Below, piece by piece: positions 47,185 through 58,916 of a DNA stretch of 64,000 nt. This DNA is from Pohlia nutans (Eukaryota; Streptophyta; Bryopsida; Bryales; Mniaceae): positions 18,941,001-19,005,000 of the forward strand of contig CM040088.1 of assembly GCA_022496805.1 (NCBI GenBank), given 5' to 3'. The translations under genes were made by a program, and so were the position numbers. A model generated the notes under the pieces. The model was not told the DNA's origin. It made no database searches and saw nothing but the letters and a program-made list of their open reading frames with translations. Position 1 is the first letter of the stretch. Each line of letters begins with the position of its first letter.

Positions 47185-47450
47185 TTGGATACTATAACCT
47201 GATCCACTTCTTTGAAAGACATATTTGGAGAATCAAGAAGTTCACTCTTTAACTTTCAGCAAGGCCATCTAAAAGCCACCCTATTTGTTTGTGCCACTAT
47301 GTACTAATAGCGTACATATCAAAATTCTAAATATAAGAAGTTGATACATAGTGATACAAATATTTACATTACACGTATAAGGTGGTTAACCTTACACTAA
47401 GATTGTGGCACTCATTTTCAACTTGGAATTCCAAACCAATCTTGTGAAAG

Positions 47451-47668
47451 CTACACTGATTATTCCATTTAGTGTGTGTGTGATACTAATTCCCAAAACA
47501 CACACTATTTTGCTAAATCTCGAAATTAGTCAGGGCTGAAATTTTTACTGAGTGGCTGAAATCTTCATATCACGCTAATTTTGCATCATGATGGTATTTA
47601 GTATCACCTTCACTAATTTCCCACATGCACTATAAACACTCCCTCACTAAATGGGATAATTAGTGTAG
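47451..47668 (+). mobile_element. TACACTnATTATCCC-type miniature element (218 bp)
   Basis: CTACACTGATTATTCCATTTA to AATGGGATAATTAGTGTAG; inner AGTGTGTGTGTGATAC. An inverted relative of 35457-35653. Confidence 0.85.
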
Positions 47669-48307
47669 ATATAGTTGGTCCAAAATGATTAGCTCGTGAA
47701 CATGGAGGCACAAACAATTTGGGATATCGGTGTTCATAAATCCATAATTAATTCATTCAAACTCAAAAATAATGATTTCAAGAAAAAAACCATTTAATAG
47801 TTAAACCCACAGATTCGGTATAAAAGGATTTTTAGGCTGGTGGTTACCACCAACCCCGCCATTGTTCATAGGGTCTATCCTATCTCCGTGAGACTTCCGC
47901 CGCAACTCTGCTGCTCATTGCAGCTCGTCTTACAACTCTTCACACCCTAGTCTTGCAACTCATCACAGCTTCGTCTTCCAACTCATTTTTGCATTTTGGA
48001 TAAGTTGATTGAGAGTTGTTGAGAGACTTTTGGGCGCGAGCGGAGAGCAAGCGATGTAGAGAGGAAGGGAAGAGCTTCGGGAGGTTTCGAGATAGGGAAG
48101 CCACCGTTGAGGCTCCCACCCCATAACCACAGGCCCTACGACATCTTACGCCTGCTATATATACCGAAACCTTGGACATGTCCCATTACATAAGATTTCT
48201 ACTAGTGATTCTAAATTTTAAAATGTATGAGTTTTGATTCTCTTTTTCAAAAAAAATAAAAAATAAAAAATTCCAGTGATGACTGTAGATCAAAGTTGGT
48301 TCAGAAA
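47669..48307. other. Spacer with a GC-richer patch
   Basis: 47830-48180 is richer in GC and open on the minus strand for about 79 codons, but nothing is recognised. TTTCTACTAGTGATT at 48197-48211 is a lone CACTA-like end. Confidence 0.35.
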
Positions 48308-48925
48308 AATGGTATTGACAACTATAGGTTCTACTTGTGGCTTTCCAACGGTTGTAGGGTTTGTAAGTGAGCGGGCGAGTTGCAAGCCAACAGTCGACAG
48401 TTCTAGGAATCTAGGGCAGGTTTTTTTTATTTTTATGATGTAACCTTTCTATGATGTAATTTAGCCTTTTACATTCTTGAATGGTCTTCCCATGATGTTC
48501 CATTCCGCTCTCAAAGATCATTACGTGAAGTAACCTAGCCTTTCACGTCTTATTCGAGTTATAGTCTTTTACTTCGTCAGTGGTGGTGCGGAGAGAAGCA
48601 AAGCCCTAGTATTTTTATTCCAATGAAAAATGGTATTGACAACTCTAGGTTCCACTTGTGACTTTCCAACGGTTGTAGGGTATGTAAGTGAGTCGGCAAG
48701 CCGCAAATCTGCAGTCAATAGCTCTAGGGCAGGGTTTTCTATGATGTAACTTTTATGTGATGTAACCTAGCCTTTCACATCCTTGAATGGTCTTCCCATG
48801 ACTATTCCATTCCGCCCTCAAAGACCATTATGTGAAGTAACCTAGCCTTTCACGTCTTATTCAATTTCATGGCCTTTCACTTCGTCACTGGTGGTTATAT
48901 TTATAAAAAAAGCAAAGCCCTAGTA
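48308..48925 (+). repeat. Two tandem units of a CCCTAG-ending repeat
   Basis: Each unit runs from AATGGTATTGACAACT through TTTCCAACGGTTGTAGGGT and CTAGCCTTTCAC to AGCAAAGCCCTAG followed by T (48308-48620 and 48629-48921). A third unit is at 63145-63535. The CTAG-T ending recalls Helitron 3' ends, but no hairpin was found in front of it. Confidence 0.65.
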
Positions 48926-49278
48926 TTATATTTATATTTACATTGGAAACAACTCACGTTGCCTTGCATCATGAAAAAATTAAAATAAATGTTTATTTTT
49001 TCCTAAAGCCATCAAATTGCACATCATTCTTTATAAACAACTTGATTGTAATCTGCTACTTTAAAGGAGAAATAGGGCATCCAAGATGGTCCAATTTTGA
49101 GACATCTTCTTTTTTACACATGTTTACATACATTTTGATTTCATCGTGGCATGAGTAATTTTTTTATTGTAAATTTATTTTTTGATGAAAATTTTGCCCT
49201 GCCGTTGAATACAACCTTGGTAACAATAAGTTTGTTGGGATTTATATTATTTCGGACATGCTTTCCAAGTGGATTCAT
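48926..49278. other. AT-rich spacer
   Basis: Nothing recognised. Confidence 0.4.
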
Positions 49279-49856
49279 TTAACCCCTAACTGCCTAAGCG
49301 TCCATTTTTTGGACGATGTACAGATTTCATCCATAATTTTTCATACGTCATGCACTTTTTGCAGTGTGGAATTTTTACTGTAGATTCTATGGGAAGTTAA
49401 CTTCATGCATATGTGATCCGATTAGAAAGGAGATGATTTGTGAAATTTTTATGCCTCATTTCATGTTGTAGTGATTCACCCAAAATTTTGAAGATTTCAG
49501 TGTAAAAGTGGTAAAACAAAAGGTCAACTCATAAAATTAAGCAACCAAAAAATCTCCAAAAATCACTACACTTAGAGTATTACATTTCAACCAATCACAA
49601 TGAATTTCATATGTAGATTGTCAATATCTTATTCGTAATTGAATTACAAAATAATTTTGAATTTCACGTTTCAAATTTTATACAAAATTATTGGTAATAG
49701 CAATCATAGATCTAACTGTATGGATAGAATCTAAAATTCATAACGTACAACTTATATTCATATATCAAGTTCAAAATATCCCTCTAGGTTGCATTTTATA
49801 ATCCATCTTTGCAAAACTGCCGAATTTGAAGAGAGCTTTAGGCATTTAGGGGTTAA
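49279..49856 (+). mobile_element. TTAA element, family A (578 bp), complete
   Basis: TTAA 49279-49282 CCCCTAACTGCCTAAGCG, subterminal hairpin CGTCCATTTTTTGGACG (49299-49315), right end GGCATTTAGGGG TTAA 49853-49856. Best reference copy together with 61750-62335. Confidence 0.93.
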
Positions 49857-50035
49857 ATCGAATGAGATTATATTTCTTTCAGGTTTCATTTTTTTTGGGT
49901 TGTCGTAATAGAAAAGATGCAAGCTCTACACTACTCAAAATTGTTAAAGAGTGCCTTCATGTATAATTTAAGTGTATTCATTGCAAGAAGACACCACATT
50001 GATTTCAGTGATAGTTTGAATATAAATATGGCCCT

Positions 50036-50172
50036 TGGTAGATAGATAGAAACTCCGAACCTCTTGCAAGGCCGGTGTGAATAAAGTGTTTGTTCATCTT
50101 GACAATGACCCAGTGCCCACCGGAGCAAGGGGCCCCACCACCTGGAGGATGGGGGAGGGGTTGGCCCTTGGT
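50036..50172. repeat. Dispersed repeat R5 copy
   Basis: TAGATAGATAGAAACTCCG, GGTGTGAATAAAGTGTTTG and CCCAGTGCCCACCGGAGC match 14560-14675. Confidence 0.6.
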
Positions 50173-50960
50173 AAATATATGGCACATGAATTCATTTTAA
50201 TGCCTCACCGTGTGTGCACACAGACGTGTGTACATGTATATTTATACATTTTTCTATTATAAACTTGTCTATTCATTATAAAAAATCAAATCAATTCTTT
50301 TGTGTACTTTTGCACTTCTTTTCCAACCTCTTTTTTGTAAAGTGTTAACTTTTTTTTTCATTGTTCATGTATGCATCAAGAGGGAAGGCCACACAAGGTT
50401 TGAAAAATGACTAGTAACCATTTTGTAAAAGTGGATAAATATATATTAAAAAAGTTTACATTTGATCTGTTGGCCACCAAAAAAAATACAATTTTAAAAT
50501 TTATCTTGATGATTTCAAATTGGTGGTTAGTTTTTTTTACTTCCTGTCATGCCAAAGTTTAAAACACGAATCAATCCGACAATTCATAACTGGAAAATTG
50601 TGCCAAAGACAAAACTAGAACCTTGGAAGCAATGTTTTTTGCCTCTACAATTACCTGAATTAAATTTTATCTTAGAGTTTTTGTCAACTTGTCTCCAAAG
50701 TCTACATAACGGATTCTTGGGATGCTGCTATAACGCCCTTGAAAAAAGAAAAGAAGAAGAAAAAAAAGACCCCACTAGATTCTTTTGGCACATCATCATT
50801 AACCCTTCAATGGGCCGAAAGCCCTTTGTAACCGTATAGTATATTTTGTGTTCGGTGGTATTTCATCAAAATAACAGTGACCAAACACTTTTCAGTACAA
50901 AGTATAATCAATAATCATGATATTATGTATATAAAAATATATCACAATATAATTCATATA
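50173..50960. other. AT-rich spacer
   Basis: Nothing recognised; a plus-strand open stretch at 50549-50839 has no recognisable content. Confidence 0.4.
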
Positions 50961-51545
50961 TTAACCCCTAAACATACTAGGGTGTCCCTGGAATTGACAA
51001 TTTGAGGAAAATCATCATAAAGAACCATTTAGGAGAATATTTTGGAATTGATATACAAATGAAAGTTTTAGATTTTGAATTTTAGATTCCACCTGTACGG
51101 TTTGATTGACTAATACTATCACCAATATTTAATTATAAAATTTGAAAGTTAAAATTAAAAATTCCTTTTAAATTCGATTACAACAAAATTTTAATATTTT
51201 TGAGTAAAATTTGTTGGAATGAGTTTGAAATGAGATACTCTTAAACGTGGTGATTCTTTGAAATTTTTGTGTTTCTTAAATCTTTGACTTCATTTTGCAA
51301 GGCCACTTTTGAACTACAGTCAATGCAATTTTGGCTTGGTCAACGACTTGACATACTTCTACATTTGTAATTTTAGAAAAATATGTAATCAAGTATGACT
51401 AAATCCAACCGTTAGATAGGACAACAACTTGGTGAAGAATCTCCAAAAAATTGAATGACTTTCATCCAAGCATTGATGAGAACGTGAGAAGGGTTTGAAT
51501 CTGTTAGTCGTCCACTTTCTGAACGCTATGACGTTTAGGGGTTAA
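50961..51545 (-). mobile_element. TTAA element, family B (585 bp), reverse orientation
   Basis: TTAA 50961-50964 CCCCTAAACATACTAGG to GACGTTTAGGGG TTAA 51542-51545. The subterminal hairpin near 51509-51525 is degraded (CGTCCACTTTCTGAACG). Matches 12423-13009 in reverse. Confidence 0.9.
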
Positions 51546-51616
51546 ACCACAATTGAACAATTATAAGACTATAACACGGGTTGTAGAGAGGGATCACACT
51601 AGCATGAAGCTAACAT

Positions 51617-52422
51617 GCGTTTGTATGGTACGGTCCACTAACTCCTCTTGGTGAACTAACTACATTTTGGTGCACATTTGTGCACTTTGAGCATTTTGTT
51701 TAAAAAGCTAACTTTCAAACCAATTTGAAAATTATGTAGCAATGATTCAATGAAAAAATGAGTGAACCAACTTCTAGATTTATGTACATATTATCCAAAA
51801 AATAAAATTTTACAATGTTAAAATGATTTTATGTTGAAGATTTTGAATATCAAAACTCCCATATTAATAACAGTTTTACCAATTTATGATCAAACTTTGA
51901 ATGTAAATATAGTTCATATGTTAAAAAAATCTAAAAATAAGTTAACTTGCATAATTTCATTCTCAAGTACATTAGAAAAAGAAATCCATCAAAAAGTTTT
52001 TCTAAAATAGAGAAACAATTCATCCCTCCCAAAAATAACACATTTTAAAATTTGAAACTTTAATCAATTCAAAAAATTTGAAAAAATTGGAAGATATTTT
52101 TCTTCACATATTTGAACAAGGGAAAAATTTATAGCTCAAAATTCCATCCACAACCCTTTGTTCTCCTTCTCTTTTAGAATTTAGAGTGCATATTATGCAC
52201 TGTGACAATGCACTAGTTTACCCTCTGTTTCATCCTCCATTAAAATATATTTTCAATTTTCAATTTTTCTTTCAATTTTTTTCTCTTTTATTGGTACACT
52301 CCATCCTACTACTTTAGATTTTATAAAAATATTTTTCTCTCTGAAATGGATTTTCAAGTTTTCAAAATCCTCAAAAGAATGCTCATGAACAAGAATTCTA
52401 GTGGACCGTACCATACAAACAC
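51617..52422. mobile_element. Inverted-repeat element of about 800 bp
   Basis: GTTTGTATGGTACGGTCC and GGACCGTACCATACAAAC at the two ends, each followed inward by ACTA/TAGT. The interior is AT-rich, without coding capacity. It appears to have replaced the left part of the family A copy that ends at 52545. Confidence 0.7.
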
Positions 52423-52545
52423 CCTAACTTCCCATAAAATATATAGTAAAGAATTCACACTACAAAAAGTCAATGATGAATGAGAAATCTGTGTTTGATT
52501 CTCTACATCGTCCAGATTCTAAACGGTTGGACGTTTAGGGGTTAA
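52423..52545 (-). mobile_element. TTAA element, family A, only one end left
   Basis: AACTTCCCATAAAAT through CACTACAAAAAGT to GGTTGGACGTTTAGGGG TTAA 52542-52545: the reverse of the left 120 bases of 49279-49856. Confidence 0.75.
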
Positions 52546-52691
52546 ATGCATAAGTGCATACACTAGTAAACACACCGCCGGAGTAGACTTGCGAAAAGAC
52601 CCACAAGTAGACCTCACATGACAAACTACACTAGTTGTGGGTATGTTTGGCCATGCTTTTCTAGTCTACACAGACAGTGTTTCTAATAGTG

Positions 52692-53263
52692 TTAACCCCA
52701 AAAGGACCATAAGGCCACCACGCAGCTTCTGGAACTAAAAAGTGAGGAGATTTGAGTTGTTGGGCCGTGAATTGTAGGATGAGCAACAAAGAGACCCTGA
52801 CTCTTTTTGAGAGCTAAATCCGTGGGTACTTCCTGATCGAAAATTCATGAAGTGTGCAATTTTGGGTGATTTTTTTGAGGTGCAAGGAGGAGGCTATCTG
52901 GGCGTCACTTCATATCTTCCTCTTTACACCTCTAGATTACTTGAATTTTTTTTCACATGTCTAAAATGATGCTTTCTACGCATGGTAAACATTTCAGAGT
53001 TTTTGGAGCACTTTTTAGCAATCCAATTTTAGCATATGTACAAAATACCTTGAACGAGTTTCATCAATCTTCTCAACGGTGACATTTTCTCAAAAATTGT
53101 GCGATTTCGTTGATCCTTTTTTCATACAAAAGCTATGTAATTCTTCTTTAATTTCAACAGTGCCAATCGTCAAAATTACCCCCCCTGAAGAATCAAGCTT
53201 GTTACAAGAGGTAGTCAAGAAAACAAGAGCTAAACTCAACACCCCAAGTCCTTTAGGGGTTAA
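52692..53263 (+). mobile_element. TTAA element, family D (572 bp)
   Basis: TTAA 52692-52695 CCCCAAAAGGACCATAAGG to CAAGTCCTTTAGGGG TTAA 53260-53263. An inverted relative of 40412-41013 without its poly-G run. Confidence 0.9.
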
Positions 53264-53473
53264 CTGATTTCTTAGGAAGCTGCCACAACCGTTGTGTAAA
53301 AAATAAAAACTAGATTTTTTTTGCACAACATCTTGAGCCGTCGAGCTTGAAAGCATTGCAAATATCCACACTATTTTTATTCATTTAAATTACTCAATTC
53401 AACCATGCACTCTTTCGATATTTTGGCACAACTCAAGTTTTTGGAATTGCAACCTCCCAACGGCTCTGGCTGG

Positions 53474-53663
53474 CATAACATTCAGTAGCCTTCATGCCCA
53501 CTGCCTTCCTTGATGCCCACTGCCTTCCTTCATGCACTCTGTTCATTACCTTGAGCCTCCACCTGTCCATTTAGCTACAGATGAAGTACTATTGGATGTG
53601 GAATATTCCACACCATCTACTGTAGAGCCAAGGCAGGGACAATGCTTGCTATTGAATGTTATG
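53474..53663. mobile_element. CATAACATTC-ended miniature element (190 bp)
   Basis: CATAACATTCAGTAGC on the left, GCTATTGAATGTTATG on the right. The same ends bound 55829-56072 and 58917-59941. Contains palindrome GTGGAATATTCCAC. Confidence 0.6.
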
Positions 53664-54232
53664 GGGATGTTATGTTTCGGTGGCCCTCACTGGCATGAGG
53701 TTTAGGGTAAGTAAATAAATGAGTCTACGGACAGAGGGGGCCCGGGGCCCCCAATGGCGGGGGTGATGCAAACAGGGCCTAAGAAAACCGACGTTTTGAT
53801 GTGATAAGCTTAGACTGTGGCAGGGATGGATGATCTGAGGCTCTAAAGGCTCCCAGGGCGGTTGCGTGACAAGAAACAATACCAATACCCCATTTCCCTA
53901 GACAGACAAGCCAGGCCAGTTGCTAACAAACCTTGATCTGGTCCAAAAGGCTGGCCACGCATGGGCTTTCAATCTCCTGCCTGGGCCACACACGCACTGA
54001 GACTCTGAAAACGGATGAACTAAATGCGCGTCATTTTTGTAACTATCGACTCAGGGCAGGGGACAAGAAAATAAGCTCAACGTTACACGTGGTCATCCAG
54101 CCCGCCACTGTTTGGAAGGGCCGCCTGGTTCAGTTGATATTTCACAAAGTCCAGAAAAGTAGAAGTGAGGGTTTTCAGTATTGAGTCAGCACATTTTCAT
54201 TTACTATGGCAACCTTGAATGAAACTATATCG
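53664..54232. other. GC-richer spacer
   Basis: No gene recognised, although short open stretches exist on both strands. Confidence 0.4.
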
Positions 54233-54235
54233 TAA

Positions 54236-54625
54236 GAGCATGGCCACCCATGCCCTCCCAGAGTCTCTCACACTCAAGAAGTAGATGAAAAGTGCCAAGG
54301 GCCCTTCAAAAATACCTCTTGAGAGCATTCCCACCCATGCACGCTAGGACTAACTCTCTGAAATTATTCATCTATATTTGAAGGGCCCTTGCACTCACAC
54401 TCCCCCACCCTTACATGCCCCTCACATATCAAAAGTGCGCATCAAATAGTCAATGGACCAATCACAAGTAGAATGTGAGGATATAGTCAACTAAATAGTG
54501 ATTTGAAGGCCCAATTTCTAACACGCTAGGATTGAGAGTCAAGAGGTATTTTTGAAGGGCCCTTGGCACTTTTCATTTACTTCTTGAGTGTGAGAGACTC
54601 TGGGAGGACATGGGTGGCCCTGCTC
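54236..54625. mobile_element. Tourist-like element (390 bp), terminal repeats of about 87 bases
   Basis: GAGCATGGCCACCCATG to CATGGGTGGCCCTGCTC, flanked by TAA (54233-54235, 54626-54628). The repeats continue through GAGTCTCTCACACTCAAGAA and AAGGGCCCTT. A second pair of ends, GAGCATTCCCACCCATG (54321) and CATGGGTGGGAATGCTC (ending 54650), is offset from the first. Confidence 0.8.
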
Positions 54626-54650
54626 TAACGTGCATGGGTGGGAATGCTCT

Positions 54651-55130
54651 AAGTGTCATACAATGGCCGTCTAGATTCCAAGCAAATGAATCAATATACT
54701 AACGTTACTGTACAAGTACTGAATTCATTATACACAGTGTATTTATACTATGTATATTGTATTGAAAAAGTTATATGGGTATTGTATAAGTTTCTCTTAT
54801 TGAATGCTAGTTCTAACCTGGTTTTTATGTTAGCGTCAAACATGCCTTGAAGAAGCTGACTTAAAGTAAAATGTATTTTTGTAAGCTAGGCGGACAAGGA
54901 AATGTGCTCATAACCAGTTGTTAACTTTTCAACGCTAACATGGCTCCATTCCATTGGCAACTCATTCATCAGAAGTTGCAACCCACAATCTTCAGTTCTC
55001 TCATTCCAAATTGCATCCTACACACTTGGATTATGAAGACCGAGGGTTGTGATTGAAAAGTGAACAACCGGTTATGTGCGATAGAGAAATTTGCAAAGTC
55101 CTTTGCTCACTCACCTAGACTTGCATTGCC
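54651..55130. other. Spacer
   Basis: Nothing recognised. Confidence 0.4.
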
Positions 55131-55149
55131 CATCTTGTATAAAATAGAA

Positions 55150-55325
55150 GATGTTGGGTGTGCCGAGCTAGTATTAGAAGCCCATAAGGCTCATTGGGGC
55201 CATGAGGTGCAAGGTTCAAACCTTGGCGGTGGTATTATTCCGGTCATGTGGTTTAATTTCAACCAAGCTCGGGCGCCTTCCCCGTTGGCGCACCTTCACA
55301 CAACACCAAACCCAGCCACCTAAGT
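55150..55325 (+). repeat. Possible tRNA-derived SINE head
   Basis: AAGGCTCATTGGGG (55187-55200) resembles a pol III A box and AGGTTCAAACCTTGG (55211-55225) a B box, about 15 bases apart at the core edges. No target duplication, second copy or tRNA fold was found. Confidence 0.3.
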
Positions 55326-55828
55326 TTACTTTCCGGAAATAAAACTCAACTAGTTCTTATTTTTGGTAGCAGACAATCCCACTACTTTTCTTGGGATACA
55401 AGCCAGAATTTTGTCTGACACAGTATCGGAATCCACAATTTTTATGACTTTGTGGATATGTTTGATAACCTACTCACCGCTAGCGCGACTCGTCGGTTAT
55501 CTAATATAAGGTTACACGAGATGCATGGCAAAACTCTTAACCATTTCGATTGGTCGAGGAGCTACGAAAACCCAACATCACAAATTCTCAAACAAAATAA
55601 GTAAAAGCTGTCACTTGATTTTGACAAGACACCGTCGTTTCTGAGCGTCATTTTCTGCCCTGAGTGAGTGGCCAGTCCTGGAGCTCCCCTGCAGTTCCCC
55701 AATTTGGAGACAACTGCCAGCCTCCAGGCAAATGACACAGCTCTCAAAATGCTAACATCATAATTTAATGCATGCCCAGCCAATTTTTTATTTTTATTTT
55801 TTTACCCTGTTGGTAGAGAGCTACACGC
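55326..55828. other. Spacer
   Basis: Nothing recognised. Confidence 0.4.
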
Positions 55829-56072
55829 CATAACATTCTTTAGCAGCCCACTGTTCACCCTTGAAAATCAGCATCGCAGGCCAGAATCGTTGCAGGAATT
55901 GTAATCTTTTGGAGAATCAAAGCCATCTTTAGCTAAAGATAGCTTGGCAGCTCAACAAACTTCAATTTATTTAATAGTTTCTACATGTCCCACATCATCA
56001 ATTCCCTATTTAGATGCTGATTTTTTGCACAAGCAAAAGAGTGTGCTGCAATACTAGCTATAGAATGTTATG
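55829..56072. mobile_element. CATAACATTC-ended miniature element (244 bp)
   Basis: CATAACATTCTTTAGC on the left and GCTATAGAATGTTATG on the right. Confidence 0.55.
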
Positions 56073-56174
56073 CACACCCTGGAATGTAGCCAGGTAGGGA
56101 AAATGGATAGAATCATTTGTGTTTATGTGTTCATCGATAAAATTATTTATTATAAGGCACTTCCATCCAGATAC

Positions 56175-56419
56175 ACTACACCCATTGTTGCCATTAACTA
56201 ACCATTACCATTAGTAGTGAGACACACTAACCATTTACTCAAGGTTATAACTTTTTACATAAGGCAAATATATTCTTACCTATGTCGAAGATATCGGTGA
56301 TATTGATGTAGTAGAATGTCCATAAACATGTTTCATAAAAAAAATCACCTTGCATAAAAAGATGTAACCATTTTAAAACAATCATTGTGTCTCACAGTAA
56401 TGGCAATAATCGGTGTAAT
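56175..56419 (+). mobile_element. ACTACACC-ended miniature element, copy 1 (245 bp)
   Basis: ACTACACCCATTGTTGCCAT to ATGGCAATAATCGGTGTA; also GTGAGACACACTAA and GTGTCTCACAG. Same order of motifs as 57732-57953. Confidence 0.8.
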
Positions 56420-56441
56420 GGGAATTTTGTCCTTTTAAAGT

Positions 56442-56759
56442 ACATTGAACGGCGTATTTAGTGTCCGGGACACTATTTCTCAAATCTGGACACTATTTAA
56501 TTTTAGGGAGATATAGTGTCCTCGTAAGAAAAAAAAGAATGTAGTGTTCCAATGACATACGGCAACTTTATCATAAATATGGCATGCCACCTCATGTCAC
56601 TCTCATTACTTGAAAAGGACATGGCACTCTCAATGAAAGTGGGAATGACAAGTGGCAAACTCCTATGTAGTGTCAAGGGGCACTATTTCTTTTCACCTTT
56701 GAACAAATTGTGGTAAAAGACATCAATTATCTCCGGACACTAAATACGCCATTCAGTGT
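56442..56759. mobile_element. Miniature element with GGCGTATTTAGTGTCC ends (318 bp)
   Basis: GGCGTATTTAGTGTCCGG and CCGGACACTAAATACGCC are perfect mirror images; the outer bases TTGAAC/ATTCAG are less so. The interior repeats the GGACACTATTT motif. Confidence 0.8.
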
Positions 56760-56837
56760 ACATAGTACATAGTCATTTTTGACTTAAATGGTTTAAAGTA
56801 ATTTTATATTTTTAAGAATTGAGTTACAAAGAACCAT

Positions 56838-57072
56838 TTAACCCCTAAAGGACCAAGGATCATGAATTTAAAATGATAAATTCAATTTATCATATTGTGA
56901 AAAATATAATTAACAAGGGACCAAATTTTACAGGACTAGAATGAGTAAAAAACATAGCATATGTTGGCCAATGAACAAATAAGTTTGAACAAAAGAAAAT
57001 CCACATAGAATCTACTCAAAACTACTAAAAAACATGAGACTCAATTTGGGCTTATTGGTCCTTTAGGGATAA
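56838..57072 (-). mobile_element. TTAA element, family C, reverse (235 bp)
   Basis: TTAA 56838-56841 CCCCTAAAGGACCAAGGATC; right end TTGGTCCTTTAGGG with the target changed to ATAA. The body is 6083-6325 in reverse. Confidence 0.82.
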
Positions 57073-57088
57073 GTGACAAATGACCAAT

Positions 57089-57309
57089 TTAATCCTTAAA
57101 GGTCCCATTGGGAGAATAAATACACTGCCATATATTCAACATTTGCTACTAGTAAAAAGCTCTAAATTGGGATTCCAATAGTTCACTAGAATCACATTCC
57201 ATCTTTACTTTGACCTATAACATATTAAGGTGTTGATTTATTCCAAAGACAACCAAAATGCACCGTATTCTACCTATCAGAAAGGCATGTTGTGATATTT
57301 AAGGGTTAA
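57089..57309. mobile_element. TTAA element (221 bp)
   Basis: TTAA 57089-57092 TCCTTAAAGGTCCCATTGG to GATATTTAAGGG TTAA 57306-57309. Confidence 0.75.
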
Positions 57310-57312
57310 AAG

Positions 57313-57715
57313 AACACCATATTCATTATAATGGGAAAATTCCATGATTTTGGGAAAATACAATTTAGGTCGAGTCGACCTAAATTGTACCCACTGAGTG
57401 GGTACTTCACTGAAACTAGACAAAACAACCAATCGTCGAAATTTTCAAATGGTCATAACTTATTCAAATTTTGTCCAAATTGGGCATATGAGGTGTTTTT
57501 TGACATCTACTTTTTTGTAGATGTCAAATAACACCTCATATGCTCAATTTGGACAAAATTTGAGTAAGTTATGGCCATTCGAAAATTTCGATGATTGGTT
57601 GTTTTGTCCAATTTCAGTGAAGTACCCAATCTACGGGTACAATTTAGGTCAACTCCACCTAAACTGTCATTAAATTGGGAGACTGGAAATCTCCCAAAAT
57701 AACGAATATGGTGTT
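57313..57715. mobile_element. Foldback element (403 bp), arms of about 190 bases
   Basis: AACACCATATTCATTATAA to AACGAATATGGTGTT; the centre is TGACATCTAC...GTAGATGTCA near 57500-57527. The left arm contains the perfect palindrome AATTTAGGTCGA-TCGACCTAAATT-type sequence at 57362-57388. Flanked by AAAG on both sides. Confidence 0.88.
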
Positions 57716-57731
57716 AAAGGACTTAATTCAT

Positions 57732-57953
57732 ACTACACCAATTATTGCCATTACTGTGAGACAAACTAATTATTTACCCAAGGCTATAACTTTTTAGAGA
57801 AGGCAAATATTTTTACCAATGTTGAAGATATTGGTACTACTGTAGTAGAATGTCTATAAACATATTTCTTTAAAATGTTCACCTTGCGTAAAAAGATGTA
57901 GCCATTTTAAAACAATTAGTGTGTCTCACAGTAATGGCAATAATTGGTGTAGT
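57732..57953 (+). mobile_element. ACTACACC-ended miniature element, copy 2 (222 bp)
   Basis: ACTACACCAATTATTGCCAT to ATGGCAATAATTGGTGTAGT, perfect for about 30 bases inward (ACTGTGAGACA). Confidence 0.88.
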
Positions 57954-58119
57954 AATACAAGCGATTTGAGAACACTTTGGCAATTTCATTCACTTTCTTG
58001 CCCATTTTTTTCTAGTGTATAAGCACCCATTCCCAAAACTAGGTTTTTTCTTTTTTAATTTGAAACAAGAAGGTGAAACCCCATTGAATTCAATGCCATA
58101 GAATTTTGTTGTATTTTTT

Positions 58120-58216
58120 TACCTTGCTAAAAGTACATGACGGATGAGAAAACGTGAATGAAATCTGTACATCGTCCAAAAAATGAACAATTCACTTGGT
58201 CCTTTAGGGGGGTTAA
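58120..58216 (-). mobile_element. TTAA element, family A, only one end left
   Basis: AAAGTACATGACGGATGAGAA, ATCTGTACATCGTCC and CTTGGTCCTTTAGGGGGG TTAA 58213-58216. The rest of the element is missing. Six G instead of four at the end. Confidence 0.65.
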
Positions 58217-58350
58217 TGAAGGTCGCAAACACCGAAAACAAGAGGAGGCCTCTAGGGGGCAATGGTCTGATAGGGATACCCCTCTTGAGATAGTGTGATT
58301 TTAGATAAATGTCCTTTCCATTAGGAACAAATATTGGAAAATTACAAAAT

Positions 58351-58879
58351 TTAACCCTTTGACGCGCCAGCGTCCATATTCTGGACGCTAGATAATTTCT
58401 GACGCGTCCCTTCACCACATATTGTGATGATTCTTGTGCTAGTTGACTACCATTTGTACGGTATGGATCTTCAAAATAAGATAATGTGAATTTTTGAAAA
58501 ATAACAAAAGTGGTTTATGTCAAGTTTCATTCTTAGTTCAAAAAGTGAGACCTTAAACATGATTTTCCATAATAAGTAGAATCAAATAATGGAAACTATA
58601 CCATTATTTATCTTGTAGTGCATGTTATTCCAATTTCATTAAAATATTTTTTGATTTTCTTGTGTTAATTTTGGATTTTTAATTGAATTTCAAGAGAAAA
58701 ACTTGCAAAATTAATTAAAATTAATTAATAATAAATATGATGAATCCAACCGTACAGATATTATCTTCACATTGACATTTACAACTTTGCTTTGTACATC
58801 AACTCCATTTTTATTTTTCATCAAACATTTTATAACGAATCTTTGAAAACAGTGTTGAATCGGGACGTTAAAGGGTTAA
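58351..58879 (+). mobile_element. TTAA element, family H (529 bp), complete
   Basis: TTAA 58351-58354 CCCTTTGACGCGCCAG, subterminal hairpin CGTCCATATTCTGGACG (58371-58387), right end GGGACGTTAAAGGG TTAA 58876-58879. The left end is the most piggyBac-like in the window. Confidence 0.9.
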
Positions 58880-58916
58880 ATGGTGTTATAAATGGCATGG
58901 CTGAAGTTGCATACAT

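Noticed and set aside
48308..48925. Confident Helitron call
   Set aside because: The CTAG-T ending fits, but neither the expected hairpin before the end nor a TC start could be found.
53670..54184. Short open stretches on both strands in GC-richer DNA
   Set aside because: No domain, no splice structure and no codon pattern to support coding.
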